The notes: generated from the letters alone by a model not told the origin. A stretch of 64,000 nt of DNA from Sulfobacillus benefaciens (GCA_003023725.1 PXYT01000008.1:22752-86751), one strand, 5' to 3'. Shown: positions 9,086-18,134, counted from the stretch's first letter. Numbers and translations are program-made.

Positions 9086-9298
9086 TTATACCTGGTGCCG
9101 GAGTTCTTCCTCGGCCAATCGAATGGCTTCTCGTACAAGGTTGCCACATTCTCTGGCAGGAACGCCGCCCCATCCTTCCCGGCGGACGATATCATCCACT
9201 CCTAAGCGCTCACCTAGCTTCATTTTTGTGGCCTCTGACAGGATTTTTGCCAAGATACCACCCCCGCCCCTTATTATGTCCTTTTCGGCCTGGAGCAT
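9086..9298 (-). CDS. Small acid-soluble spore protein, alpha/beta family (SspF-like)
   Basis: A 70-residue protein. The core RLGVDDIVRREGWGGVPARE followed by CGNLVREAIRLAEEEL matches the SASP family that coats DNA in dormant spores, and is closest in pattern to SspF-type minor SASPs (GGWG followed by an AR-x2-GN motif). The ATG at 9298 follows GGAGAG at good spacing. It is the last gene of the polA-mutM-coaE-slt strand, 11 bases after the lytic transglycosylase stop, which is unusual for a forespore-specific gene and suggests an internal promoter I could not define. Confidence 0.75.
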   Translation of the reverse strand: MLQAEKDIIRGGGGILAKILSEATKMKLGERLGVDDIVRREGWGGVPARECGNLVREAIRLAEEELRHQV

Positions 9299-9309
9299 GT
9301 GCTCTCCAA

Positions 9310-9912
9310 TCACGGAATGGAGCGGGATTGGACCGCGAAAAGCGGAAGAAATCCATACAAGATCCGATACAGAGTCTTTAAAAACAAGACTCGATGCACA
9401 AAGTTTTTTGTTTCAGGAAAGGGAACCCTCGCGGCGGATTTTGCTGAGGGTGTTAACAATCCGTGCGTCATCCATGATTGAACATTCCGCGCTCCGGCAT
9501 TATAAGCGGCCAGACCCAGGACTTCATTCCCCCGATAGCTCTTCAGCAACTGACTCAGATACCAGCTACCCAAATGAATATTGGTCGCGGGATTCAAGAG
9601 CCCCCCTTTCTTTAAAACCTTTTTATCGGCTTTCAAGCTGGCCCATTCGGCCGTTGAGGGGATTAATTGCATGAGACCCACCGCCCCTTTGTCGCTCACT
9701 ACGTCGGGACGGTAACTGCTTTCCACGCGAATAACCGCTGCGATTAGGTAGGGGCTCAGATGGTTCATTTGCGCCTCCTGCCAAATGACAGGGCGGTAAG
9801 GCATGGGCGCAACATACCGGTACAAAATGAAAAGGACCACTACGCACAAACCCAGCCACAAAACCACGGCTTTGCGGGCTCTTATTCGGTAGCGGTGCTT
9901 TGGTTGTGCCAT
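9310..9912 (-). CDS. Membrane-anchored lytic transglycosylase (SLT domain)
   Basis: A 200-residue protein with an N-terminal membrane anchor (VVLWLGLCVVVLFILYRYV, residues ~16-34) and one SLT domain. The catalytic glutamate lies in AAVIRVESSYRPDVVSDKGA; GLMQLIPSTAEWA and AAYNAGARNVQSW complete the lysozyme-like fold signature. It cleaves peptidoglycan to give 1,6-anhydromuramyl ends on the outer face of the membrane. Its start overlaps the end of coaE by about 30 bases, so translation is coupled. Confidence 0.9.
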   Translation of the reverse strand: MAQPKHRYRIRARKAVVLWLGLCVVVLFILYRYVAPMPYRPVIWQEAQMNHLSPYLIAAVIRVESSYRPDVVSDKGAVGLMQLIPSTAEWASLKADKKVLKKGGLLNPATNIHLGSWYLSQLLKSYRGNEVLGLAAYNAGARNVQSWMTHGLLTPSAKSAARVPFPETKNFVHRVLFLKTLYRILYGFLPLFAVQSRSIP

Positions 9913-10484
9913 AAACGCGTCACCTGTTCTCTCAATCCATCCAAAGATCCTTGGTTGTCAATAATGCAGTCCGCATAACGAATTTTCTCATCGACCGGTA
10001 TTTGCGCCTGAATTCGGCGGAATGCCTCTTCTCTTCCTAAATGATCCCGGCGCATAATCCGTTCAAGTTGCACCTCTAAAGGCGCATACACCAACCAAAT
10101 TTGATCGACACTCCGACGCCAATCGCTTTCTATCAACAAAGGAATATCGAGAACGACGGCAGCATAGCCCTGTTGGGACATTTCTACAATTTGCTGCATA
10201 ATAGACTGCCGAACCAAAGGATGAACCAGCGCGTTTAATTTCTGGCGCTCTTCGGGGTCCTGAAAAATTCGATGTCCCAACTTCCTCCGCAACAACTGCC
10301 CATCGGGGCCCAACACACTCCATCCGTAACGGGACCAGATTGCCCGCCACAGAGGCTGTCCCCGGTTTTGAAGAGTGTGGGTCAGCCTATCGGCATCAAT
10401 CACGGGAGCCCCCAGCCCCCGCAAGATGGCACTAACCTCGGATTTCCCGGTTCCAATACTTCCCGTCAGTCCTATCAAGCGCAA
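9882..10484 (-). CDS. coaE: Dephospho-CoA kinase
   Basis: A 200-residue P-loop kinase catalysing the last step of coenzyme A synthesis, phosphorylation of dephospho-CoA at the 3' hydroxyl. The P-loop is GLTGSIGTGKSEV at the N-terminus, with the family motifs PVIDADRLTH, LNALVHPLVR and VVLDIPLLIESDW. Length is normal. In this operon it sits downstream of polA and mutM, an arrangement well known in Firmicutes. Confidence 0.95.
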   Translation of the reverse strand: MRLIGLTGSIGTGKSEVSAILRGLGAPVIDADRLTHTLQNRGQPLWRAIWSRYGWSVLGPDGQLLRRKLGHRIFQDPEERQKLNALVHPLVRQSIMQQIVEMSQQGYAAVVLDIPLLIESDWRRSVDQIWLVYAPLEVQLERIMRRDHLGREEAFRRIQAQIPVDEKIRYADCIIDNQGSLDGLREQVTRLWHNQSTATE

Positions 10485-10544
10485 ATCGGAAATCCTCCCT
10501 TAAATGCGACCCAAAAGGTGTCCCGGCTATTATATGAATCCCGG

Positions 10545-11822
10545 CTAGGGAACAGAATGCCATGACAGAATTTGATGATCCATAACCATGGCATGAGGAG
10601 CGCGAAATGAAAACAACCAGAAGCTAACATTAGGGACAACACGAACCGAAATTCCGCGGGCAAAGCGGTTGGCTGTTCCCAGATAGGCCGCAATCCTTCC
10701 CGATCGCGCCAGCCGGCTAAGATTTGCGGCCGACGTCGGGGATACCGTGATACCGTGCGGGTCTATGGCGTGAAGGCTCTGAGCAAGCTGCATTGCCTCT
10801 CCGTCGCTACTGTTCACCCAAACGCTCAGAGCCGCCCTCTTCCCTGTCACCTGATGCAACGTCGAAGGATATCGGGCGGATAAAGGTGCCAAGGTTCCCC
10901 GAAAAGCCGCACGAACCCACTGACTCAACGACACTTTGGGAATTTTTTTGGTAATGGCGCCATTGATGTAAAGCGATACATTACCCGGCAAGGGAAGGGC
11001 TTCGACCCCAGAGAGTTCCGTTCCATTCAACTGCTTGAGTTGTCCCGGCTGCAAAGGTACCGCGTTGACCAGATGATTTTGGTAGGCCAGAAGTGCCTCC
11101 CGCAAGGTTGGGTACCTGAGCAAATCAACAGACTGCGGGCCGGAACCCGATACCTTCTTGAAACTCAACGAGGAGTCAAGAGTCCATCCCGTCAGCTTAT
11201 ATCCGCCGGTTCCTATAAGATTGGTAAATTGCCAGTTGGTTCCTCCTTGGGTTTGATCCGAAACCGGAACAATGGCTAGTGCCAGGTTGGCTAGATTCTT
11301 TATAAATCCGGGGCCGACGGCCTTTTTCAACGTCAACTGCAAAGTATTAGTCCCTGTGACCTGCACACCTTGCAAATACTTGGTCTTCCCCTGTTCAAAC
11401 CGCCGGACGCCGACCACTTGAGAAAGCAAAGTTCGAGCTTTCGTCGAATCAACCGGGGCAATAAGTGGCCGAACCAGGGCCCGAGCCACCATATCCGGGG
11501 TTAGAGGCTGCCCACCTGGGAGGCGCGCCCTGCGCAACTGAATGGTTACCACATTACCGTGATACGTGACGGAACTAGCCAACCCCGGTACGATAGCCCC
11601 TGAAGGAGAAACATTCACCAAGGTTTGAAAGATGTTGGCACTCACTTCCTCATCTGCCGCATTCGACGCTAAAGCCGGATCCAGATTACCCGGATTCTGG
11701 AAAATCGCTTCAGTGAAAACATGGCTGACGACCGGCTGCATCGATACTTCGGGCTGATGAATAAGAAGCGCCGGCAAAAAGGCCAATACCAACAAGAGCC
11801 ATGGCCATAGTTTTGCTGGCAT
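10545..11822 (-). CDS. Orphan extracellular solute-binding protein, family 5-like
   Basis: A 425-residue exported protein with an N-terminal hydrophobic segment (LWPWLLLVLAFLPALLI). Residues ~40-210 resemble peptide-binding SBP_bac_5 proteins: the stretch FTEAIFQNPGNLDPALASN is the usual start, and PGGQPLTPDMVARALVRPLI matches the lobe that holds the peptide. There is no lipobox cysteine, and no permease or ATPase gene is next to it, so an ordinary ABC uptake role is not shown. Its ATG overlaps the stop of the upstream 64-residue gene (ATGA). It lies between mutM and coaE. Confidence 0.65.
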   Translation of the reverse strand: MPAKLWPWLLLVLAFLPALLIHQPEVSMQPVVSHVFTEAIFQNPGNLDPALASNAADEEVSANIFQTLVNVSPSGAIVPGLASSVTYHGNVVTIQLRRARLPGGQPLTPDMVARALVRPLIAPVDSTKARTLLSQVVGVRRFEQGKTKYLQGVQVTGTNTLQLTLKKAVGPGFIKNLANLALAIVPVSDQTQGGTNWQFTNLIGTGGYKLTGWTLDSSLSFKKVSGSGPQSVDLLRYPTLREALLAYQNHLVNAVPLQPGQLKQLNGTELSGVEALPLPGNVSLYINGAITKKIPKVSLSQWVRAAFRGTLAPLSARYPSTLHQVTGKRAALSVWVNSSDGEAMQLAQSLHAIDPHGITVSPTSAANLSRLARSGRIAAYLGTANRFARGISVRVVPNVSFWLFSFRAPHAMVMDHQILSWHSVP

Positions 11823-12016
11823 CAGACCAACTTCCCCGGTAATTTTTCCAGTTGTGACGTACTTAACGTTTTTTCCGATATGACATTCACGCGATATTTC
11901 TCATGTTCTTGGGGAATCAACTCCACTTCGCCACGTACTCCGAACTGGTCCCATATCATGTCCTTCAGCGCTATAGCCGCATCCCGTGAATCCACGGAAA
12001 ATGTGAGATGTTGCAC
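11822..12016 (-). CDS. Hypothetical 64-residue protein
   Basis: A short soluble protein (MQHLTFSVDSRDAAIALKD) that I do not recognise. The pattern beta-alpha-beta-beta suggests a small ferredoxin-like fold. A GTG start at 12016 follows AGGCAGGG. The stop overlaps the start of the solute-binding protein gene, which argues that it is real and translated, and possibly works with that protein. Confidence 0.55.
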   Translation of the reverse strand: MQHLTFSVDSRDAAIALKDMIWDQFGVRGEVELIPQEHEKYRVNVISEKTLSTSQLEKLPGKLV

Positions 12017-12097
12017 GGATTCCCTGCCTCTCTGTCATGCCGTCAAAAACCTTGGTTTTCACGAAATTCAATCAGAACTTGATCTCTGCCAAGCTAT

Positions 12098-12913
12098 TCA
12101 TCTCTGGCAATGTTCGCAATAGTGAGCAGTTCTTCCCTGAATAACCTGCGTCACAATAACTTCCCCGCACACGGAACACGGGCCTTGATTTCGGCCGTAT
12201 ACCCGCAAATAATCCTGGTTTTGGCCGGGATGCCCTAATGCATCGACATAGTCGGAAAATGACGTTCCCCGATGCTCAATGGCTTGCTTTAAAACGGCAC
12301 GGATGGCCCGCGTGAGCCTTTTGGCATCGGTCTCCGTCAAAGAGCCTCCCGGGCGATCCGGACGAATCTTGGCCCGAAACAACGCTTCGTCAACATAAAT
12401 GTTGCCCAGGCCGGCTACGATGCCCTGATTCAACAAAAGACTCTTGATAGGGGCCGTCCGACCCGCTAAACGTTGGATCAGCCTGGGAGCCGTCAGATCG
12501 TGGCTCAACGGCTCAATCCCCAAATGCGGCACAAGATCCTCCCCACTTGCCATCCAGCCAATACGTCCAAACCGCCTAGGATCAATCAGACGCAAATGAT
12601 GTCCGCCAAAATCCAGTACCATGTGTGTATGAACGACCCATGGCACATTCTCGGGTACCCAGATAAGGCGTCCCGACATACCTAAATGTAACAGGAGATG
12701 GTCTTTTGTGTCCCACTCCAAAAAAAGAAACTTGCCACGTCGCTTTAAGGATTTTACCATGTGGCCCGGTAATCGGCGAGCGATTTCTTCGGATGATAGG
12801 CGCCCATTTTTCACCATTCTGGAATCAAGATGCAGCACTTGGCGCACTTGAAGCCCCGGAAGGACGTCATTCAAATACTGGCGAATGGTTTCGACTTCGG
12901 GTAGCTCTGGCAT
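12098..12913 (-). CDS. mutM: Formamidopyrimidine-DNA glycosylase
   Basis: A 271-residue base-excision repair enzyme that removes 8-oxoguanine and FapyG. It begins MPELPEVETIRQYL; Pro2 is the Schiff-base nucleophile and Glu3 the general acid. The H2TH region includes GRTAPIKSLLLNQGIVAGLGNIYVDEALF. A C4 zinc finger (CSVCGE then HYCEHCQ) closes the protein. The start codon overlaps the last codons of polA, so the two are coupled. The gene is complete and of usual length. Confidence 0.96.
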   Translation of the reverse strand: MPELPEVETIRQYLNDVLPGLQVRQVLHLDSRMVKNGRLSSEEIARRLPGHMVKSLKRRGKFLFLEWDTKDHLLLHLGMSGRLIWVPENVPWVVHTHMVLDFGGHHLRLIDPRRFGRIGWMASGEDLVPHLGIEPLSHDLTAPRLIQRLAGRTAPIKSLLLNQGIVAGLGNIYVDEALFRAKIRPDRPGGSLTETDAKRLTRAIRAVLKQAIEHRGTSFSDYVDALGHPGQNQDYLRVYGRNQGPCSVCGEVIVTQVIQGRTAHYCEHCQR

Positions 12914-15483
12914 TACACTGTCCTTTTCCAAGGCGCCAGGTCTTCCCAAGTATGGCCCTTTTTAAATTCGACGATGAGAGGAACCTTTAGGGACATGGCC
13001 TGAGTCATGGACCTTTCCGCCACTTCCGCCAACTCGCCCAATTCGCCATCCACAGCGTCCCAGATCAGCTCATCATGAACCTGAAGCACTAACTGGCTTT
13101 GAAATCGCTCTCGTCTGCAGGCCTCGTAAACTGTCACCATGGCAATTTTTATCAGGTCGGCTGCACTGCCCTGAATGGCTGTATTCATCGCCATCCTCTC
13201 GGCATACTGGCGACGTGCGCGATTTCGGGAGTGGATATCTCCAAGGGGGCGAATTCGGCCCATAACAGTTCGCACAATGCCTTCACGGCGTGCTCGTTCG
13301 ATGATGTCGTCAAAATATTCCTTGAGTCTCGGATAACGGCTAAAATAGCGGGCAATGTACTCCTTGGCCTCATGTTGACTGACTCCGGTATCTCGAGCCA
13401 GCCCAAAATCGGAGATGCCGTACACAATACCAAAATTCACAGCTTTGGCCCGATTGCGCCAGGTGCTGTCAACCTGGTCCATGGGAATATTAAAAATTTC
13501 TGCGGCTGTGCGCCTATGAATATCCTCTCCATGCCAAAAAGCTTCAATCAGATGCTCGTCGCCCGACAGATGGGCCAAAATCCGCAGTTCAATCTGTGAG
13601 TAGTCCGCAGCAAGAAAAGTTCGTCCTCGGCTGGGCACGAACACGCTCCGGACGTGGCGACCAAGAGGAAGGCGTACGGGAATATTTTGCAAATTGGGAT
13701 CACTGGACGACAATCGCCCGGTCGCCGTTCCCGTTTGATGGAAGGTCGTATGAACCCGGTTATCGGATTCAATCAAAGGGAGGACCCCGTCCACGTAAGT
13801 GCCCTTAATTTTCATGAGTTGACGGTAAAACAAAATTTTCTCGACAATCGGGTGCAAAGGCGCTATTTTTTCCAGGGTCTCGGCATCGGTCGAATACCCG
13901 CCTGTCTTAGTTTTTTTGGCACTGGGCAGATTCAATTTAACGAACAGCACATCGCCCAGTTGCTGTGGCGAATTAATGTTAAATTCCATTTCCGCCAGTT
14001 CGTAAATTTCCCTCTGTACCGTCAGAATGGATACATCCAATTCTTTTCCGAGAGCCTGCAATTGACCACGGTCAACGTACATTCCCGCTTCTTCCATTTC
14101 GGCCAATACCAGGCTAAGGGGCAGTTCTACATCGCGGTACAGCCGATCGAGGCCCCACTTCTCGATTTCCACGGCTTGTTGTTTTATTAAGTGCTCAATG
14201 GTAATGAGACATTCAGGAGGAGTCACGGGAGTGCGAAAATTATGGCGTGATGCCACCGAATTCAAATCATACTTCCCATTTTCAGCGTCTAACAGATAGG
14301 ACTGGAGTTTCCCGTCTTCCGCGTGGACCATCTCGCGGGTCCCCTCTTTCAGCCAAAAATGATAGAGTCGCTTACTATCCCATGTCCATAGCGGAGACTT
14401 CGGCCACGCTCCCCCTACATAGCGCGCAATCCGTCCTTCATGATCCATTGCCCATAACTCGCGCTCGCGTTCGTCCAACCAGACAGTCAAGTAAGGAGAG
14501 TCCTGGGAAAGCTGGTCCCACCGAACAACCCAGTGTTCCCGGGCTAGTTCCGTTGAAGATGACGAAGAGTCGATACCTCTGCTACTCTCATCGACACTGT
14601 GGTTCGTTGTTTTTACAAGCCGGCGCTTAATCGCCTGCAATTCCCATTCGTCAAGCAGCTCAATTAACTCTCCGTCGACCCGAAAGGAAAACGGTTCTTC
14701 CACGACAGGCCACTCGAGAGGAACATTGCGAACAATGGTAGCCAAATCTCGAAAGGTCCGTGCGTCTTCCTCATGGCCCGACAATGCTTTGACCCACCGT
14801 TTGTTGTCCATTTCCGGAAGATGCCTGATGATCTCTTCGATTGTCCCGTAACAGCGTAAAAGGTCTTTGGCTGATTGTTCGCCGATTCCCCGGACACCTG
14901 GGATGTTGTCGGAACTGTCCCCCATGAGTCCTTTAAAATCCGGAACCTGTGACGGTCCGACACCCATCTTTTCCGTGACTTTGGCAGCGTCCATGCGATC
15001 CAAATCACTGATCCCGGTTCGTGTCGTCAAGAGCACCGTCACGTCGTCATCGACGAGTTGCAGTAAATCCCGGTCTCCCGTCACAATGAAGGTTCGGTAA
15101 GCATGATCCTTGCCCATCATGGTCAGTGTACCAATAACATCGTCGGCTTCAAATCCTTCCACCATCACGGTCGGAATACCCAAGTGGCGTATAATGTCGA
15201 GTGCCACCGGCACTTGTTGTCGGAATTCATCGGGGCTTTCGGCGCGATTGGCCTTATAATCGAGATATTGATTGTGGCGGAAGGTCTTTTGCGATCCGTC
15301 ATAGGCCAGAATAACCCGGTCCGGACGTTCACCCGTTATGACTTTAATCACCATGGAAAGCAATCCATGAATGGCTCCCGTGGGCTTCCCGTCTTTGGTT
15401 TGCAGGTTTTGTTGCCGTAATGCATGGTATGCCCGGAACAACAAACTATGGCCATCAATTAAAAGTTGGGTCGGCATCCGCAC
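12913..15483 (-). CDS. polA: DNA polymerase I
   Basis: An 856-residue family A polymerase. Residues 1-290 form the 5' nuclease domain (LLIDGHSLLFRAYHAL, VTGDRDLLQLVDDD). Residues ~300-470 occupy the place of the 3'-5' exonuclease, but the DxE and other metal-binding acids are not seen, so proofreading is probably lost, as in Bacillus-type enzymes. The polymerase domain is intact: motif A DYSQIELRILAHLSGD, motif B RNRAKAVNFGIVYG, motif C QVHDELIWD. The GTG at 15483 is preceded by AAGGAG at good spacing. It heads a repair and coenzyme A operon. Confidence 0.96.
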   Translation of the reverse strand: MRMPTQLLIDGHSLLFRAYHALRQQNLQTKDGKPTGAIHGLLSMVIKVITGERPDRVILAYDGSQKTFRHNQYLDYKANRAESPDEFRQQVPVALDIIRHLGIPTVMVEGFEADDVIGTLTMMGKDHAYRTFIVTGDRDLLQLVDDDVTVLLTTRTGISDLDRMDAAKVTEKMGVGPSQVPDFKGLMGDSSDNIPGVRGIGEQSAKDLLRCYGTIEEIIRHLPEMDNKRWVKALSGHEEDARTFRDLATIVRNVPLEWPVVEEPFSFRVDGELIELLDEWELQAIKRRLVKTTNHSVDESSRGIDSSSSSTELAREHWVVRWDQLSQDSPYLTVWLDERERELWAMDHEGRIARYVGGAWPKSPLWTWDSKRLYHFWLKEGTREMVHAEDGKLQSYLLDAENGKYDLNSVASRHNFRTPVTPPECLITIEHLIKQQAVEIEKWGLDRLYRDVELPLSLVLAEMEEAGMYVDRGQLQALGKELDVSILTVQREIYELAEMEFNINSPQQLGDVLFVKLNLPSAKKTKTGGYSTDAETLEKIAPLHPIVEKILFYRQLMKIKGTYVDGVLPLIESDNRVHTTFHQTGTATGRLSSSDPNLQNIPVRLPLGRHVRSVFVPSRGRTFLAADYSQIELRILAHLSGDEHLIEAFWHGEDIHRRTAAEIFNIPMDQVDSTWRNRAKAVNFGIVYGISDFGLARDTGVSQHEAKEYIARYFSRYPRLKEYFDDIIERARREGIVRTVMGRIRPLGDIHSRNRARRQYAERMAMNTAIQGSAADLIKIAMVTVYEACRRERFQSQLVLQVHDELIWDAVDGELGELAEVAERSMTQAMSLKVPLIVEFKKGHTWEDLAPWKRTV

Positions 15484-15557
15484 TGATAACTCCTTCTCTG
15501 AGATATACTAGGGTCACAAACATTTTACCCCAATACGGACTGCGAGGAGTGAATCCT

Positions 15558-16262
15558 GTGCCCTGGTTGTTCATTCACGGAGTTGGCTCAACCAGCCAAA
15601 CATGGTCAAAGCAACACCGACTGCCTTTCGCTTTGCAATTTTGTGACTTGCCATCGCGACCGCAAATCTTGCCCAACCACCTCATCGTCTCATTGGCCGA
15701 ATGGTGCCTCGATTTGGTCTCCGAGCCCGCCGTGGTGGTAGGGCACTCCATGGGCGGAGCCATTGCGCAGATCATGGCTATTCTGAATCCCAATGCCGTC
15801 AAAGCCTTGATATTGGTGGGCACAGGACCGCGACTTCCCGTCAATCCCGATTTGCTGGAACAATTGGTCAAAAATCCCGAGCAAGCGGTTGAAAATATTG
15901 CACGCTGGTCATTGGCCAGACACTACGACTCTGCGTTATACGAAGCGAGTCTTGCAGTGTTGCAAAAAATATCTGCAGATCGCATTCTACACGAATTGAC
16001 CGCTTGCAGCCTGTTTGACAGCCGGTCTCTGCTGTCCCGCTATACGGGTCCGCTCTTTCTCATCCGCGGTGCCGAAGACCGGATGACTCCACAAGTCCTA
16101 TCGGATGAGTTTCTTTCTATTAGACCGAATATGCCGATTTATACGATTCCCCACAGCGGGCATATGGTCATGCTGGAACAGCCGGAATTATTCAATCAGA
16201 CTCTCTTAACTATCGCTGAACAGATCCCTGGGGCCACTGGCAAACCACGGGAACGCCAATAA
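15558..16262 (+). CDS. Alpha/beta hydrolase
   Basis: A 234-residue alpha/beta-hydrolase fold protein. The oxyanion motif FIHGVGSTSQTW follows the start directly, the nucleophile elbow is GHSMGG, an acidic residue lies in RGAEDRMTP and the catalytic histidine in PHSGHMVMLEQPE. The substrate is not evident. The GTG at 15558 follows GAGGAG at eight bases and gives a compact start; the frame is open further upstream but overlaps polA. It is divergent from polA and convergent with the tRNA gene. Confidence 0.85.
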   Translation: MPWLFIHGVGSTSQTWSKQHRLPFALQFCDLPSRPQILPNHLIVSLAEWCLDLVSEPAVVVGHSMGGAIAQIMAILNPNAVKALILVGTGPRLPVNPDLLEQLVKNPEQAVENIARWSLARHYDSALYEASLAVLQKISADRILHELTACSLFDSRSLLSRYTGPLFLIRGAEDRMTPQVLSDEFLSIRPNMPIYTIPHSGHMVMLEQPELFNQTLLTIAEQIPGATGKPRERQ

Positions 16263-16287
16263 TAAAAAAGCGGCCCACAGGCCGCTT
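16261..16287 (-). terminator. Rho-independent terminator of the tRNA-Leu gene
   Basis: An 8-bp stem (AAGCGGCC with GGCCGCTT, CACA loop) is followed on the minus strand by TTTTTTATT. It lies 7 bases after the encoded CCA of the tRNA and may also stop the convergent hydrolase transcript. Confidence 0.85.
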
Positions 16288-16293
16288 AAAATT

Positions 16294-16380
16294 TGGTGCC
16301 GAAGGCCGGACTTGAACCGGCACGAGGGTAACCTCATACGATTTTGAGTCGTACGCGTCTGCCAATTCCGCCACTCCGGC
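16294..16380 (-). tRNA. tRNA-Leu (CAA)
   Basis: An 87-base tRNA with a long variable arm (class II). The 7-bp acceptor stem pairs GCCGGAG with CTTCGGC, the CCA end is encoded, and the anticodon loop CTCAAAA is closed by TACGA/TCGTA, giving anticodon CAA for UUG codons. The T arm has the GTTCAAGTC loop. Confidence 0.95.
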
Positions 16381-16535
16381 AACAGCAAATTGATTATAGC
16401 ACAGACCTTGGGCGAGCTCAAGCCACGGACAATTTTTTAACGTCACCTAAAAACCGGAACCGTTCGGCCATTTTGCGGACCCCCATACCGGACCGGAAGG
16501 ATGTCTTTCAGCCACCACGCTCTCTTCACAACGCC

Positions 16536-16610
16536 CCAGGAACGGTATGTCCGCACCGATGCCGTCACGACACGCGAAAATTCCCGCACGGGCTGGCGTA
16601 CCGTTCCTGG
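16536..16610 (-). other. Long-stem RNA structure after glnA
   Basis: A perfect 12-bp inverted repeat (16536-16547 with 16599-16610) encloses 51 bases that can form further small hairpins. It starts 11 bases past the glnA stop. No T tract follows, so it may stabilise or process the glnA 3' end rather than terminate transcription. Confidence 0.4.
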
Positions 16611-16620
16611 TCCAAATGTC

Positions 16621-18039
16621 TTAACTGTTGAAATACAATTCGAACTCCATCGGATGTGGTCTTAAATTGACCGCGTTCACTTCGTTAATACGCTTGTACT
16701 CAATCCAGGTTTCAATAAGATCCTTGGAAAACACACCGCCTTCCAGCAAGAACGCCTGATCCTGCTCCAAAGCCTCTAAAGATTCTGCCAGAGAACCCGG
16801 AACACTTTGAATCTCGGCCTGCTCTGACTCGCTCAGAGTGTAAATGTTCTTGTCCAAAGGGCCAAACCCTTCTTTTACGGGATCCAGTCCTTGGCGAACA
16901 CCATCAAGACCAGCCATTAACATCGCCGCAAAAGCCAGATAGGGGTTTGACGTGGAGTCGGGTGTCCGGAATTCAATGCGGCTGGCTTGGGGACGGTTTG
17001 TCACGGGGATTCGCACCGCAGCGGAACGATTGCCATGAGAAAACACAATATTCACCGGTGCCTCAAAGCCCGGTACTAAGCGTCTGTAACTGTTCGTAGA
17101 AGGATTGCTAAACGCCAAAATGGCACGGGCATGCTTAAGAATCCCTGCGATGTAACTCAATGCCGTAGGTGACATACGACCATACCCGTCTTCTGCATAA
17201 AACAACGGTTTACCATCTTTCCACAAAGATTGGTGAACATGCATTCCGTTCCCATTGTCGCCAAATATCGGCTTAGGCATAAATGTCACGGTTTTGCCAT
17301 GCTGATGAGCCACATTCCGCAAGATGTATTTATACATCATAACGGTATCGGCCTGTTTGGTCAGAGTGTTAAACCGCAGGTCGATTTCCCCCTGACCGGC
17401 AGTCGCAACCTCATGATGATGCATTTCTACGCGGATGCCCGCATTTTGCAAAGCCTTGACCATTTCTGTGCGCAATGCCGCAGTGCTGTCCAGTGGGGGG
17501 ACCGGGAAGTATCCCTCCTTATTCCGAATAGTGTGGCCCAGGCTTCCCGGCTCGTTAGAGTTCCAGAATCCCTCCTGAGATTCCACAAGATATGACGCAT
17601 AGTGGCCTTGATTAATGTAACGGACCGAATCGAAAATGAAAAACTCGAGCTCTGGTCCCCAGTATGATGTGTCGGCAATTCCGGTGGCTCGAAGAAACTC
17701 CTCAGCATTTCGGGCAATGCGTCTGGGGTCTCGTTGGTAAGGAACGTGTTGGGGATCGGTAATATCCGCCACTAAACTTAGGGTCGGAACAGCAGCAAAA
17801 GGATCCATCACAGCCGTTTCCGGATCCGGAATCATCAACATGTCACTTTCTTCAATCCCACGAAATCCGCGAAGGCTTGACCCATCAAAAGGGATGCCAT
17901 GGGAAAAAGTGTCCTCATCCACTTCGCTGACGGGAACACTCACATGCTGCCAGGTTCCCGGCAAATCAATGATGTGCACATCAATCATTTCGATATTCTG
18001 TTCCCTGATTGTCCGTAACACGTCCTCAGCTTTCACCAT
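16621..18039 (-). CDS. glnA: Glutamine synthetase, type I
   Basis: A 472-residue GSI enzyme that makes glutamine from glutamate, ammonia and ATP. Signatures are FDGSSLRGF, the ATP/metal region GPELEFFIFD, MHHHEVATAGQGEIDLRF, NGNGMHVHQSL and NRSAAVRIP. It is longer than the usual Firmicute GSI-alpha (about 444) and keeps a tyrosine (about 400, KNIYTLSES) at the position that is adenylylated in the beta subtype, so it looks GSI-beta-like. The TLSE context differs from the classical NLYDLPP site, so modification is uncertain. ATG at 18039 follows GAGGAGG. Its promoter carries a GlnR-like site. Confidence 0.95.
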   Translation of the reverse strand: MVKAEDVLRTIREQNIEMIDVHIIDLPGTWQHVSVPVSEVDEDTFSHGIPFDGSSLRGFRGIEESDMLMIPDPETAVMDPFAAVPTLSLVADITDPQHVPYQRDPRRIARNAEEFLRATGIADTSYWGPELEFFIFDSVRYINQGHYASYLVESQEGFWNSNEPGSLGHTIRNKEGYFPVPPLDSTAALRTEMVKALQNAGIRVEMHHHEVATAGQGEIDLRFNTLTKQADTVMMYKYILRNVAHQHGKTVTFMPKPIFGDNGNGMHVHQSLWKDGKPLFYAEDGYGRMSPTALSYIAGILKHARAILAFSNPSTNSYRRLVPGFEAPVNIVFSHGNRSAAVRIPVTNRPQASRIEFRTPDSTSNPYLAFAAMLMAGLDGVRQGLDPVKEGFGPLDKNIYTLSESEQAEIQSVPGSLAESLEALEQDQAFLLEGGVFSKDLIETWIEYKRINEVNAVNLRPHPMEFELYFNS

Positions 18040-18099
18040 TAAATCCTCCTCATAAGTTTACGAACAGCGTACGCTTTGACGAAAAATACGCCAATACGA

Positions 18100-18134
18100 T
18101 GTTAAGTATATGAACAAATCTATCACAATGTCAA
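18100..18134 (-). promoter_or_regulatory. glnA promoter with GlnR/TnrA-like operator
   Basis: On the minus strand TTGACA (18129-18134) and TATACT (18105-18110) are separated by 18 bases. TGTTA-N7-GAACA (18100-18116) overlaps the -10 box and matches the GlnR/TnrA consensus TGTNA-N7-TNACA at all but one fixed base. Repression by nitrogen excess is the natural inference. Confidence 0.55.
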
